DNA of 64,000 nucleotides from Massilia sp. CFBP 13721 (GTDB lineage: Bacteria > Pseudomonadota > Gammaproteobacteria > Burkholderiales > Burkholderiaceae_D). Of the stretch, positions 34,790 to 42,795 are shown piece by piece. The notes under the pieces are model-generated. The model saw nothing but the letters and a program-made list of their open reading frames with translations. It had not been told where the DNA came from and made no database searches. Where the stretch lies: NCBI RefSeq assembly GCF_014842025.1, contig NZ_JACYUY010000006.1, positions 62,001 through 126,000 on the forward strand, given 5' to 3'. Position 1 is the stretch's first letter, and the number at the start of each line of letters is the position of its first letter. The position numbers and the translations under genes were made by a program.

Positions 34790-36451
34790 ATGCACGACCA
34801 CGATCCCCATGCGCCCCTGGCGCCAGCGCCTGAAAGCCCGTCACGCCGCCGCATCTTCCAGGCTGCCGCAGCCGTCGGCCTCGGCGCCAGCCTGCCCGCC
34901 GCTAGCCAGGCCGGGCCGCGTCAGGCGGCGCCGCGTCCGGCGAACAAGCCGGCATCCTCGCTCGATGCCAAGCTCAAGGCGCACGTGAAAAACGTGGTCG
35001 TGATCTATCTCGAAAACCGCAGTTTCAATAACCTGTTCGCCAATTTCCCCGGCCTGGCGAGCCCGCTGCCGGCCAGCGCGCCGCAACTGGACCGCGACGG
35101 CTCGGTATTACCCGTGCTGCCGAAGATCTGGGGCGGCATGGTGCCCGGGCGCCAGGACGTCGGCGGCAAGGAATACCTGATCGGCGAAGACAAGATCGCC
35201 AACCTGCCGAACGGCCCGTTCGCACTGAAGGATATCGAGGGCAAGCCCTTGCCGGAAGCGCTGGTCACGCGCGACCTGGTGCACAATTTTTATCACAACC
35301 AGATGCAGATCAACGGCGGCAAGAACGACGGCTTCGTCGCCTGGGGCGATTCCGGCGCGCTGGTGATGGGGCATTACGGCGAGACGGGCAAGAACCTGGG
35401 CCTGTGGCAGATCGCGCGCGAATTCACCCTGTGCGACAATTTTTTCATGGGCGCTTTTGGCGGTTCTTACCTGAACCACCAGTTCCTGATCAGCGGCCGC
35501 ACGCCCGAATACTTCCATGCACCGCAAACCCCCGCGAAGAAAAAGATCGCCGTGCTGGAAGACGGTCCGCTCGGGCGGCGCCTGGCGGTGGCGCCGGACT
35601 CGCCGCAGTCGGCCCTGGACGGCAAACCGAAATTCGTCAATGCCGGCGCCATCACGCCCGATGGTTATGCGGTGAACACGATGGCGCCGCCGTTCCAGCC
35701 AAGCTGGGTGCGTCCGGCGGCCGGCGGCGACGCCAACGCCGCCGACCCGCAGGACGCTTCGGTGCTGCCGCCGCAAAGCTACGACACCATCGGCGACCTG
35801 CTGTCGCGCGCCAACGTGAGCTGGGCCTGGTATGGCGGCGCCTGGCAGGCGGCGCTGGATGGACGTGGCGCCGGCCAGCGCCCGAACTTCCAGCATCACC
35901 ATCAGCCGTTTAACTATTTCACCCAGTTCGCGCCCGGCACGGCGGCGCGCGCCGCGCACCTGCGCGACGGCGGCCTGGGCGACAGCCCGATCTCGAACCG
36001 CTTCATTGCCGACGTCGTTGCCGGCAAGCTGCCGGCCGTTGCCTTCTACAAGCCGCAGGGCAACCTGAACCTGCATGCCGGCTATTCCGACATCGAATCG
36101 GGCGACGCCCACATCGCCAACGTAATCGAGCACCTGAAAAAGTCGCCGCAGTGGAAGGATATGGTGGTCGTGATTACCTTCGATGAAAACGGCGGCTGGT
36201 GGGACCACGTGGCGCCGCCCGAGGGCGACCGCTGGGGGCCGGGTTCGCGCATTCCGGCGCTCGTCGTCTCGCCGCATGCGAAGCGGGGCGCGGTCGACCA
36301 CAATTTCTACGACACGACCTCGATCCTGCGCTTCATCACGCGCCTGCACGGCTTGCCGCGCCTGGAAGGCCTGGCCACCCGCGACGCCGCCTTTGCCGCA
36401 CGCGGCGCGCGCAGTCCCGGCGACCTGACGGCGACGCTCGGCTTCCGCTGA
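34790..36451 (+). CDS. Tat-exported phosphoesterase (acid phosphatase / phospholipase C family)
   Basis: A 553-residue exported hydrolase of the PF04185 phosphoesterase family. After a short His/Asp-rich start, SRRRIFQAAAAVGLGASLPA is a twin-arginine signal. The catalytic core shows VVVIYLENRSFNNLF, the GGSYLNHQFLISG segment with the probable nucleophile serine, and the metal site ITFDENGGWWDHVAPP. ALVVSPHAKRGAVDHNFYDT is also conserved in this family. Members are acid phosphatases (AcpA) or non-specific phospholipases C; which one applies is not decidable here. It is divergent from the EAL/HDOD gene, and a terminator follows at 36475. Confidence 0.9.
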   Translation: MHDHDPHAPLAPAPESPSRRRIFQAAAAVGLGASLPAASQAGPRQAAPRPANKPASSLDAKLKAHVKNVVVIYLENRSFNNLFANFPGLASPLPASAPQLDRDGSVLPVLPKIWGGMVPGRQDVGGKEYLIGEDKIANLPNGPFALKDIEGKPLPEALVTRDLVHNFYHNQMQINGGKNDGFVAWGDSGALVMGHYGETGKNLGLWQIAREFTLCDNFFMGAFGGSYLNHQFLISGRTPEYFHAPQTPAKKKIAVLEDGPLGRRLAVAPDSPQSALDGKPKFVNAGAITPDGYAVNTMAPPFQPSWVRPAAGGDANAADPQDASVLPPQSYDTIGDLLSRANVSWAWYGGAWQAALDGRGAGQRPNFQHHHQPFNYFTQFAPGTAARAAHLRDGGLGDSPISNRFIADVVAGKLPAVAFYKPQGNLNLHAGYSDIESGDAHIANVIEHLKKSPQWKDMVVVITFDENGGWWDHVAPPEGDRWGPGSRIPALVVSPHAKRGAVDHNFYDTTSILRFITRLHGLPRLEGLATRDAAFAARGARSPGDLTATLGFR

Positions 36452-36474
36452 TTTCAGTCTCCATCCGTCCTGCG

Positions 36475-36500
36475 AAGCCGGCTTGCATGCCGGCTTTTTT
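36475..36500 (+). terminator. Intrinsic terminator after the phosphoesterase gene
   Basis: AAGCCGGC (36475-36482) pairs with GCCGGCTT (36489-36496) around a six-base loop, and the stem runs into a stretch of six Ts (36495-36500). It lies 24 bases after the stop. Confidence 0.88.
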
Positions 36501-36718
36501 GCGTCTGCAAAGCCCGTCTTCATACTGAAGTGTTGCTAAAAGGCTACCGCGCGCGGGGTTTCGGAACGCGGCGATACACTGGGCATTGGATCAGGAATGC
36601 GCAGCTCGCTGCTGCCGTAAAACGCGGCGCGGCTGGGGCGCAGGACGATCGAAACCACTTGAACAGGCGTGGCGCATGGGAGACATGCGCGCCCTTATCC
36701 AACCCCCAGGAGAGCATT

Positions 36719-37561
36719 ATGCAAAAAAATAAAGCCTTGAAAGGACTGCTCGCCGTTTCGGCCGCAGCCGCCATGTTCGCCAGCTTCGGCGTGCAAGCAC
36801 AATCCGCCACCACCCAGAGTGCGCAAGGCCAGCCGAACATGACCGGCAAGACCGCGCATGACGGCACCGTCAACAACACCAACAGCCAGGGCATGGAAGA
36901 CCGCAGCGGCCAGGTCGGCGCCAGCACCGCCGGCTCCACCACCACCGGTTCCGGCACTGGTTCCGCAATGGCAGGCCATACCGGCCACGGCCAGAGCGGC
37001 GCCGGCATGAGCGGCAGCACCGGCACCGGCGCCACCGGCATGTCGGACGCCACCTCCGGCCAGTCGGGCACTGCAGGCGCTACCGCCGCCGGCGGCGCCA
37101 AGATGAGCAAGGCCGACAACAAGGCCATCATGGACATGGCAATGGTGAACATGGCCGAAGTCGAAATGGGCAAGATGGCGCAAAGCAAGAGCCAGAATGC
37201 GGAAGTGAAAACCTTCGCCCAGCAGATGATCGACGACCACACCAAGGGCCTGGCCGAAGTGCAAGCCGTGGCACAAGCCAAGGGCGTCACCCTGCCGACC
37301 GAACTCGACGCCAAGCACAAGGCTATGGCGGCCAAGCTGGCCAAGCTGGAAGGCGAAAAGTTCGACCGCGAGTACATGAAGACGGGCGGTACCGGCGGCC
37401 ACAAGGAAGCGCTGGCCATGCTGAACAAGAATGAAAAGAACGCCAAGGATGCCGACGTCAAGGGCCTGGCAACGAAGATGAAGCCGACGGTGGAACAGCA
37501 CCTGAAGGCGGCCCAGCAGATGCCGGCGAACGCAAAGTCGGGCACCAAGTCGGGCCAGTAA
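36719..37561 (+). CDS. DUF4142 protein with Gly/Ser/Thr-rich N-terminal region
   Basis: A 280-residue exported protein. A Sec signal (LLAVSAAAAMFASFGVQAQ) is followed by about 110 low-complexity residues rich in Gly, Ser, Thr and Ala. The C-terminal 145 residues form a DUF4142 domain: AMVNMAEVEMGKMAQSKSQN, VKTFAQQMIDDHTKGLAEVQ, then DREYM and HKEALAMLNK helices. DUF4142 is a ferritin-like helical bundle found in periplasmic or surface proteins linked to stress. ATG 36719 follows CAGGAGAG. The low-complexity segment is longer than in most relatives and may be a cell-wall or surface spacer. It stands alone, bounded by terminators. Confidence 0.88.
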   Translation: MQKNKALKGLLAVSAAAAMFASFGVQAQSATTQSAQGQPNMTGKTAHDGTVNNTNSQGMEDRSGQVGASTAGSTTTGSGTGSAMAGHTGHGQSGAGMSGSTGTGATGMSDATSGQSGTAGATAAGGAKMSKADNKAIMDMAMVNMAEVEMGKMAQSKSQNAEVKTFAQQMIDDHTKGLAEVQAVAQAKGVTLPTELDAKHKAMAAKLAKLEGEKFDREYMKTGGTGGHKEALAMLNKNEKNAKDADVKGLATKMKPTVEQHLKAAQQMPANAKSGTKSGQ

Positions 37562-37606
37562 TGATCGCTTGATCGCGGGCGCTGACAGACGGCGCCGATG
37601 ACAGTG

Positions 37607-37645
37607 AAGCGCGTCCCGGGAGCGATCCCGGGGCGCGCTTTTGTT
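37607..37645 (+). terminator. Intrinsic terminator after the DUF4142 gene
   Basis: A 15-base stem (AAGCGCGTCCCGGGA at 37607-37621 with its complement at 37626-37640, one T-G wobble) has a four-base loop and is followed by TTTTG. It lies about 45 bases after the stop and just before repeat copy D. Confidence 0.85.
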
Positions 37646-37661
37646 TATTGGCCATGGCGCG

Positions 37662-37830
37662 CGTAGGGTGGTCGGCTCCACCCTGCACTGTGCACGGACG
37701 CGGCTTCTGCGCCGCCCACGCGTAACGCATGCATCTCAGCTGCTGGGCTGCAGGCCGTTCATGCGTTACGCGTGGGCGGCGTTCAAGCCGCGTTTCAATC
37801 ATTCGCCCGGGTGAAGCCGACCACCCTACG
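37662..37830. repeat. Paired palindromic element, copy D (head-to-head, nested)
   Basis: Ends are CGTAGGGTGGTCGGCT at 37662-37677 and AGCCGACCACCCTACG at 37815-37830, perfectly complementary. A second nested inverted repeat, GCCGCCCACGCGTAACGCA on the left and its complement on the right, lies inside (near 37711-37729 and 37762-37780). With the terminator it fills the 303-base gap between the DUF4142 and tag genes. Confidence 0.85.
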
Positions 37831-37851
37831 CCGCAAGCCGGCGCGCTGACG

Positions 37852-37857
37852 TATACT
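37852..37857 (+). promoter_or_regulatory. -10 box close to the tag start codon
   Basis: TATACT, one base from consensus, is followed by seven bases and ATG 37865. It predicts transcription starting at or beside the start codon. No ribosome site is visible; a -35 is weak. Confidence 0.4.
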
Positions 37858-37864
37858 TGTCTCC

Positions 37865-38443
37865 ATGACGATCCACCGCTGCAGCTGGGCCAACCCGGCC
37901 AATCCCCGCTACCTCGACTACCACGACCACGAATGGGGCGTTCCTTGCCATGACGAGCGGCGCCTGTTCGAAATGCTCAACCTCGAGGGCGCCCAGGCCG
38001 GCCTGTCCTGGGAAACCATCCTCAACAAGCGGGAATCCTATCGCGCCGCCTTCGACGACTGGGACGCGGAAAAGATCGCGCGCTACGACGATGCCAAAGT
38101 GGCGCAATTGCTGGCCAATCCCGGTATCGTGCGCAACCGCCTGAAAGTGGCGGCGGCGATCACGAATGCGCGCGCCTACCTGGCGCTGCGTGCGGAAGGC
38201 CAGACGCTCGACGCTTATCTGTGGGCCTACGTCGACGGCCAGCCGCTGGTGGCGCAGTGGCCGGACGGCGCCCGGCCGACGAAGACCGCACTGTCGGACC
38301 GCCTCTCGAAAGACCTGGCCAAGCGCGGCTTCAAGTTCGTCGGCTCGACCATCGTGTATGCCTACATGCAGGGTATCGGCATGGTCGACGACCACGATCC
38401 GCACTGCTTCCGCCACGGTTGCGGCGGCGCAGGTGCGGTGTGA
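37865..38443 (+). CDS. tag: DNA-3-methyladenine glycosylase I
   Basis: A 192-residue base-excision repair enzyme that removes 3-methyladenine from DNA. The N-terminus HRCSWANP.NPRYLDYHDHEWG gives the zinc cysteine and histidine and the family signature (split here at the dot). FEMLNLEGAQAGLSW and TILNKRESYRAAF form the helix-hairpin-helix region with the base-recognition residues. The C-terminal zinc ligands are in VDDHDPHC, histidine and cysteine four apart as expected. Its stop overlaps the GTG start of the mnmC-like gene (38440-38443), so the two are translationally coupled. Confidence 0.93.
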   Translation: MTIHRCSWANPANPRYLDYHDHEWGVPCHDERRLFEMLNLEGAQAGLSWETILNKRESYRAAFDDWDAEKIARYDDAKVAQLLANPGIVRNRLKVAAAITNARAYLALRAEGQTLDAYLWAYVDGQPLVAQWPDGARPTKTALSDRLSKDLAKRGFKFVGSTIVYAYMQGIGMVDDHDPHCFRHGCGGAGAV

Positions 38444-40095
38444 ACCCGGCGCGCTTCTGGCAGGGCCGCAAACGCTATACGGTGTTCGACACCGCTTACG
38501 GCAATGGCGCGCGCGCCGCCGCCCTGATCGAGTCCTGGCGCCATGACCCGGAGCGACCCGCGCGGCTGCACATCGTGGCCCTGGCTGATGGCATGCTGCC
38601 GGGCTTTCACCGCATCCCGCAGGCCGACGACGCCGTCACGCTCGACCTGGTGAGCGCGCCGTTGGACGCGGCGCTGGCCCAGCTGGCCGCGCGCATCGAC
38701 TTCGTGCAGCTGCACGGCCTGCGCGGACCGAACACCGGCTTTGCGCGCGCGCTGGCGCGCCTCGCCGCCGGCGACGCCCGTCTTGCCTTCGACTGGCTCG
38801 AGCAGGAGCAGGTGGCCGCGCTGATGGCGCAGGGTTTCGTGTTCGACAAGGGCGGGGCGCGCTTCGCCAGCCTCAAGCCGCGCCAGCCCTTGCCGGCGGT
38901 GCCGCAACGCCATGCGATCGTCATCGGCGCCGGCCTGGCCGGCTGCGCGGCGGCCGAGCGCCTGTGCGCACGCGGCTGGGAGGTGACATTGGTCGAACGC
39001 CATGCGGGGCCGGCTGGCGAGGCGTCGGGCAACCTGGCCGGCATCTTCATGCCGCTGCTGTCGAAGGACGACAACATCCCGACCCGCCTGACGCGCGCCG
39101 CCTACCTGTATGCGCTGCGCTATTGGGACACGCTGGGCGGCATCGGCAACACCATCGAGGGCGCCGCCTGCGGTGTGATGCAGCTGGCGCGCGACGCCGG
39201 CCACGCGGCGGCGTCGCGCGCGATCGCCTCCGGCGGCACGCTGCCGCGCGCGTTCGCCGAATGGCTGGAAGCGGAGAAGGCGAGCGAACTGCTCGGCTTG
39301 CCGGTAGACGATGGCGCCTGGCTGTTCCGCCAGGGTGGTTGGGCGCGCCCGGGAAGCGTGTGCGAGGCGATGCTGGCCGCGTGCGGCGCGCGCCTGACGC
39401 GGCGTTTCGGCGCCGGCAGCGTGACCCTGGTGCGTGCCGGGGACGAATGGGAAGTGCGAGGAGCGGGCGGCACGATCGCGCGCGCGGCCACCGTGGTGCT
39501 GGCGGGCGGCGCCGGCTCGACCCGGTTCGCGCAGGCGGCGCGCCTGCCGCTGTCGCAGCTGCGCGGCCAGGTGACCCACCTCGACGCCGCCACGCTGCCG
39601 CAACTGCCGTTCGTGCTGTGCCGCGAAGCCTACCTGACGCCGGCCGCCGGTGGCGTCGCCTGCGCCGGCGCCACCTACGACCTCGACGCCGATCCGCAGC
39701 TGCGCGCGGCCAGCCAGCAGGAAAACCTGGAACGCCTGCGCGCGCTGGTCGCCCGGCCGGAAGCGGGCGCGGGTGCGCCGCTGGCCGGGCGCGTCGGTTT
39801 CCGCAGCGTCGCGCCCGACCGCCTGCCGCTGGTCGGCGCGCTGCCCGACTTCGAGACCGCCGGCGCCACCGAACGCCTGCGCGACGTGCCGCGCCATCCG
39901 GGGCTATATGGCCTGCTCGGTTATGCCTCGCGCGGGCTGATCTGGGCGCCGCTGTGCGCCGAACTCCTGGTCTCGCGCCTGGAAAACGCACCGCTGCCGC
40001 TCGAAGCAGCCTTGGTCGATGCCCTCGATCCGGCGCGCTTCGTGTTGCGTGCACGCCGCACCGGACGGGGCCCGGCGCCATTTGCGCCGGATTAA
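38440..40095 (+). CDS. mnmC: MnmC-like FAD-dependent oxidoreductase with shortened methyltransferase half
   Basis: A 551-residue protein. Residues about 160-530 are a complete DAO-type FAD oxidoreductase: AIVIGAGLAGCAAAERLCAR, then SGNLAGIFMPLLSKDDN and VGFRSVAPDRLPLVGALPD. This domain converts cmnm5(s2)U34 of tRNA to nm5(s2)U34. The N-terminal 150 residues match a methyltransferase only in part: VFDTAYGNGARAAALIESWR aligns with the SAM-binding motif, but about 90-100 residues of the usual domain (about 250 in E. coli's 668-residue MnmC) are missing. Methylation may therefore be lost or done by another protein. GTG 38440 is the start because it overlaps the tag stop. Confidence 0.82.
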   Translation: MNPARFWQGRKRYTVFDTAYGNGARAAALIESWRHDPERPARLHIVALADGMLPGFHRIPQADDAVTLDLVSAPLDAALAQLAARIDFVQLHGLRGPNTGFARALARLAAGDARLAFDWLEQEQVAALMAQGFVFDKGGARFASLKPRQPLPAVPQRHAIVIGAGLAGCAAAERLCARGWEVTLVERHAGPAGEASGNLAGIFMPLLSKDDNIPTRLTRAAYLYALRYWDTLGGIGNTIEGAACGVMQLARDAGHAAASRAIASGGTLPRAFAEWLEAEKASELLGLPVDDGAWLFRQGGWARPGSVCEAMLAACGARLTRRFGAGSVTLVRAGDEWEVRGAGGTIARAATVVLAGGAGSTRFAQAARLPLSQLRGQVTHLDAATLPQLPFVLCREAYLTPAAGGVACAGATYDLDADPQLRAASQQENLERLRALVARPEAGAGAPLAGRVGFRSVAPDRLPLVGALPDFETAGATERLRDVPRHPGLYGLLGYASRGLIWAPLCAELLVSRLENAPLPLEAALVDALDPARFVLRARRTGRGPAPFAPD

Positions 40096-40140
40096 ACGCC
40101 TTCATGCTGGCGCAAGCCAAGCCGCCGCGCCGGACCTGCG

Positions 40141-40146
40141 TATAAT
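40141..40146 (+). promoter_or_regulatory. -10 box upstream of the kinase gene
   Basis: TATAAT is a perfect -10 box 58 bases before ATG 40204. No good -35 is seen, and GTATAATTAACGTACGG provides the surrounding AT-rich core. It probably drives the kinase and TPR response-regulator pair. Confidence 0.5.
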
Positions 40147-40203
40147 TAACGTACGGCAACTTTCCTGCGCTATTTTCCATGGCGCCCCGCAGCGATCCCG
40201 CGT

Positions 40204-40911
40204 ATGGACGACACATCCCCTTCCCAGGACTTGCTCCTGTTCCTGGCCTCGACCGCCCACGACATGAAAAATTCGATCAGCGTGCTCTCCGGAACCCTGG
40301 AGCGGCTGCTGGTCGATGGTGCGCCGCAGACCGACGCAGCGTATCCGCAGATGGTGCAGATGCTGTACCAGACACGGCGCCTGAACGACAACCTGATGCA
40401 GCTGCTGGCTTTATATAAACGGGTCGGCACGCTCGACTATCCGTTGGACGTGCAGCCGATCGAGGCGGGCCAGCTGGTCGAGCAGGTGGTCGCCCTTGGC
40501 CGCGTGCTGCTCGACGCCAGGAGGATCGTGCTCGACGTCGCGCTCGAGCCTGGCCTGATCTGGCACCTCGACGAAGACCTGATCGTCGGCGTCGTTTCTC
40601 ACGCCGTCAACAACGCCGTCCACTACACGCGCGACCGCATCCGCCTGTCGTTGCGTACGGTCGACGGCCTGCTCGAGATCCGCGTCGAGGACAACGGCGC
40701 CGGCTATCCGCAGGCGCTGCTCGCCGCCGGCGCGGCGGGCCTGTCGCAGGTCGCCAGCGGCATCGACTTTCGCAGCAACAGCGCCGGCCTGGGCCTGTAT
40801 TTTTCGCGCGAAGTGGCGCGCATGCACCGCCACCGCGGGCGTGAGGGGAGCGTGCGCCTGGAGAATGGCGGGCTGCTGGGTGGCGGCTGCTTCGTTTTGA
40901 GCCTGCCATGA
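40204..40911 (+). CDS. Soluble sensor histidine kinase
   Basis: A 235-residue cytoplasmic kinase without an input domain. The H-box is STAHDMKNSISVL (His near residue 19), followed by a dimerisation helix, and the ATP-binding domain has N-box VVSHAVNNAVHYT, G1 VEDNGAGYP and a G2-like SAGLGLYFSREVA. The lack of a membrane or PAS domain suggests that it is regulated by a partner protein. The last base group overlaps the next gene (ATGA at 40908-40911), so the two are translated together. The TATAAT at 40141 is a probable promoter element. Confidence 0.88.
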   Translation: MDDTSPSQDLLLFLASTAHDMKNSISVLSGTLERLLVDGAPQTDAAYPQMVQMLYQTRRLNDNLMQLLALYKRVGTLDYPLDVQPIEAGQLVEQVVALGRVLLDARRIVLDVALEPGLIWHLDEDLIVGVVSHAVNNAVHYTRDRIRLSLRTVDGLLEIRVEDNGAGYPQALLAAGAAGLSQVASGIDFRSNSAGLGLYFSREVARMHRHRGREGSVRLENGGLLGGGCFVLSLP

Positions 40912-42578
40912 ACGCCGTCATCCCAACGAAAGCCGAGCCGATCGACTGGGCCAGTAAAAATTACCTGGTGGTCGACGATTTCATCGGCGTGCGCCAGCTG
41001 TTGCGCGAAAGCCTGCGCAGCCTGGGCGCGAAGAGCATTGACCAGGCGGCCAGCGGCGGCGAAGCGATCGCCCTGCTGGCCAAGCTGCGCTACGACGTGG
41101 TGCTGTGCGATTTCAATCTCGGCGACGGCAAGAACGGCCAGCAGGTGCTGGAAGAAGCGCGCGTGCGCAACTTCCTGCTGCCGTCGAGCGTGTGGATGAT
41201 GGTCTCGGCCGAAAAGAGCGTCGAATCGGTGATGGGCGCGGCCGAGCACCAGCCCGACGCCTACCTGGTCAAACCGATCACCGAGGGGGTGCTGCTCACG
41301 CGCCTGAACCGCGCCTGGCACCGCAAGCAGGTGTTCCGCCCGATCGACCAGGCCTATGCCGAAAAGGATTACCTGCGCGCGGCGCGCCTGTGCGACGAGC
41401 GGATCGAAGCCAGTCCGGTGCATGAAGTCGAACTGCTGCGCATGAAGGCGCGCCTGATGGAAAAGAGCGGCGAGCCGGACAAGGCGCGGGAAGCCTACGA
41501 GCGCGTGTTGAACGGGCGCGAATACCAGTGGGCGCGCGCGGGCCTGGCCAAGATCCGCCTCGCCAACGGCGAATTCGAGCAGGCGCGCCAGATGTTCCAG
41601 GGCGTGATCGCCGAGAACCGCTACTACATCGACGCCTACGACCAGCTGGCGCTGGCCTACCAGGGCATGGGCAAGCTCGAAGAAGCCTGCTCGATCCTCG
41701 AACGCGCCGCCAAGCTGTCGCCGAACTCGGTGCCGCGCCAGCGCAACCTGGGGCAGATCTGCCTCAAGCTGGGCAATGTCGGCATGGCCGAAAAGGCGTT
41801 CAGGAAGTGCATCGCCATCGGCGAATATTCGGTGCGGCGCACCCCCGACGCCTACCTCGGGCTGGCGCGCGTGTGCGGCCTGAAAAACGATCCGAAGGAA
41901 GCGCAGGTCTTGCTGCTGGCGGCGCAACGCGAGTTCGGCGAAACGCACCCGGACATCGAACTGCGCGCCAAGATCACCGAGGGCCTGGTGTACCACGAGA
42001 GCGGCGACTACCGCCGTGCGCGCAAGGCCGGCGACGAGCTGGAAGCCTTGCTGGGCGCCCGCGAGGAACGTCCCGATACGGCCACTTGCCTCGAGATGGC
42101 GACCCTGCTGTTCGCGGTCGGCGTCAAGGAAGCGCCCGTCGAGCTGCTGTGCTACGTCATCCGCAACAACCACGACAACGCGCTGCTGCTGGACGAGGTG
42201 CAGGCGATCTTCGACAAGGCGCGATTGACCGACGAGGGCGAAGCGTTGATCCGCTCCTCGAAAAAGGAAGCGGCCGATCTGATGAACCAGGGCGTGCTGC
42301 TCTGGAAGACCGGCAAGCTGCAGGAAGCCGTCGACTGGATGCGCGAAGCGCGCGCCCGCCTGCCGAACAACCAGCGCATCCTGTTCAACGCCGCCCAGGT
42401 GCTGGTGTCGCACATGCGCGAGCGCGGCCACGACGAAGCCCTGGCGCTGGAAGCGCACGCCGTACTCGCCCACGTCGACCGCCTGCAGCCGGGGCAGCAA
42501 CGCTTTGCGCAGTTGATGGAGCAGCTGGCGGCGCTGGCTCTGAAGGCGGAGACACCTGCAGTCGATACAACGGCTTGA
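40908..42578 (+). CDS. Response regulator with TPR repeats
   Basis: A 556-residue protein. Residues about 15-140 are a receiver domain: YLVVDDFIGVRQLL, phosphoacceptor in VVLCDFNLGDG and the lysine in YLVKPIT. The rest is a chain of TPR helices from about residue 145, with typical A..L.....AR..Y.....-type pairs (LRMKARLMEKSGEPDKAREA, AYQGMGKLEEACSILERAAK). There is no DNA-binding or enzymatic output, so signalling probably works through protein contacts. It is cotranscribed with the soluble kinase, its likely phosphodonor. Some REC-TPR proteins act in motility or surface behaviour; nothing here shows that. Confidence 0.9.
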   Translation: MNAVIPTKAEPIDWASKNYLVVDDFIGVRQLLRESLRSLGAKSIDQAASGGEAIALLAKLRYDVVLCDFNLGDGKNGQQVLEEARVRNFLLPSSVWMMVSAEKSVESVMGAAEHQPDAYLVKPITEGVLLTRLNRAWHRKQVFRPIDQAYAEKDYLRAARLCDERIEASPVHEVELLRMKARLMEKSGEPDKAREAYERVLNGREYQWARAGLAKIRLANGEFEQARQMFQGVIAENRYYIDAYDQLALAYQGMGKLEEACSILERAAKLSPNSVPRQRNLGQICLKLGNVGMAEKAFRKCIAIGEYSVRRTPDAYLGLARVCGLKNDPKEAQVLLLAAQREFGETHPDIELRAKITEGLVYHESGDYRRARKAGDELEALLGAREERPDTATCLEMATLLFAVGVKEAPVELLCYVIRNNHDNALLLDEVQAIFDKARLTDEGEALIRSSKKEAADLMNQGVLLWKTGKLQEAVDWMREARARLPNNQRILFNAAQVLVSHMRERGHDEALALEAHAVLAHVDRLQPGQQRFAQLMEQLAALALKAETPAVDTTA

Positions 42579-42643
42579 ATCGTATCTATCTTGCGTTGGT
42601 GCCGGTGCGTTATTCCGGGTTGAGGTACGGCTCCGCGAGTCGA

Positions 42644-42792
42644 CGTAGGGTGGGCAAGTTCCTTGCCCACGCGTTCAACAAGCGCCAGAGCTCGCGCAGT
42701 GTATGCAGCAAGTCGAACGGGTGATCTCGCGCTTGTTGAACGCGTGGGCGGGAAAACAGTCCCCCGGACTGTTTTCCCGCGCCCACCCTACG
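42644..42792. repeat. Paired palindromic element, copy E (head-to-head, unequal arms)
   Basis: The left unit 42644-42684 has hairpin stem GTGGGCAAG with loop TTC, then GCGTTCAACAAGCGC. The right unit 42729-42792 starts with the complement GCGCTTGTTGAACGC and ends CCACCCTACG. Inside the right unit is a different, longer hairpin: GGGAAAACAGTCC paired over 13 bases around CCC (42750-42778). Each unit therefore has its own internal hairpin. It sits between convergent genes and ends three bases from the patatin gene stop. Confidence 0.88.
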
Positions 42793-42795
42793 TCC

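Noticed and set aside
4979..40162. Shared 13-base string TACGGCAACTTTC near 4979 and near 40150
   Set aside because: A 13-base match between two places in 64 kb is expected by chance; the flanking sequence does not match.
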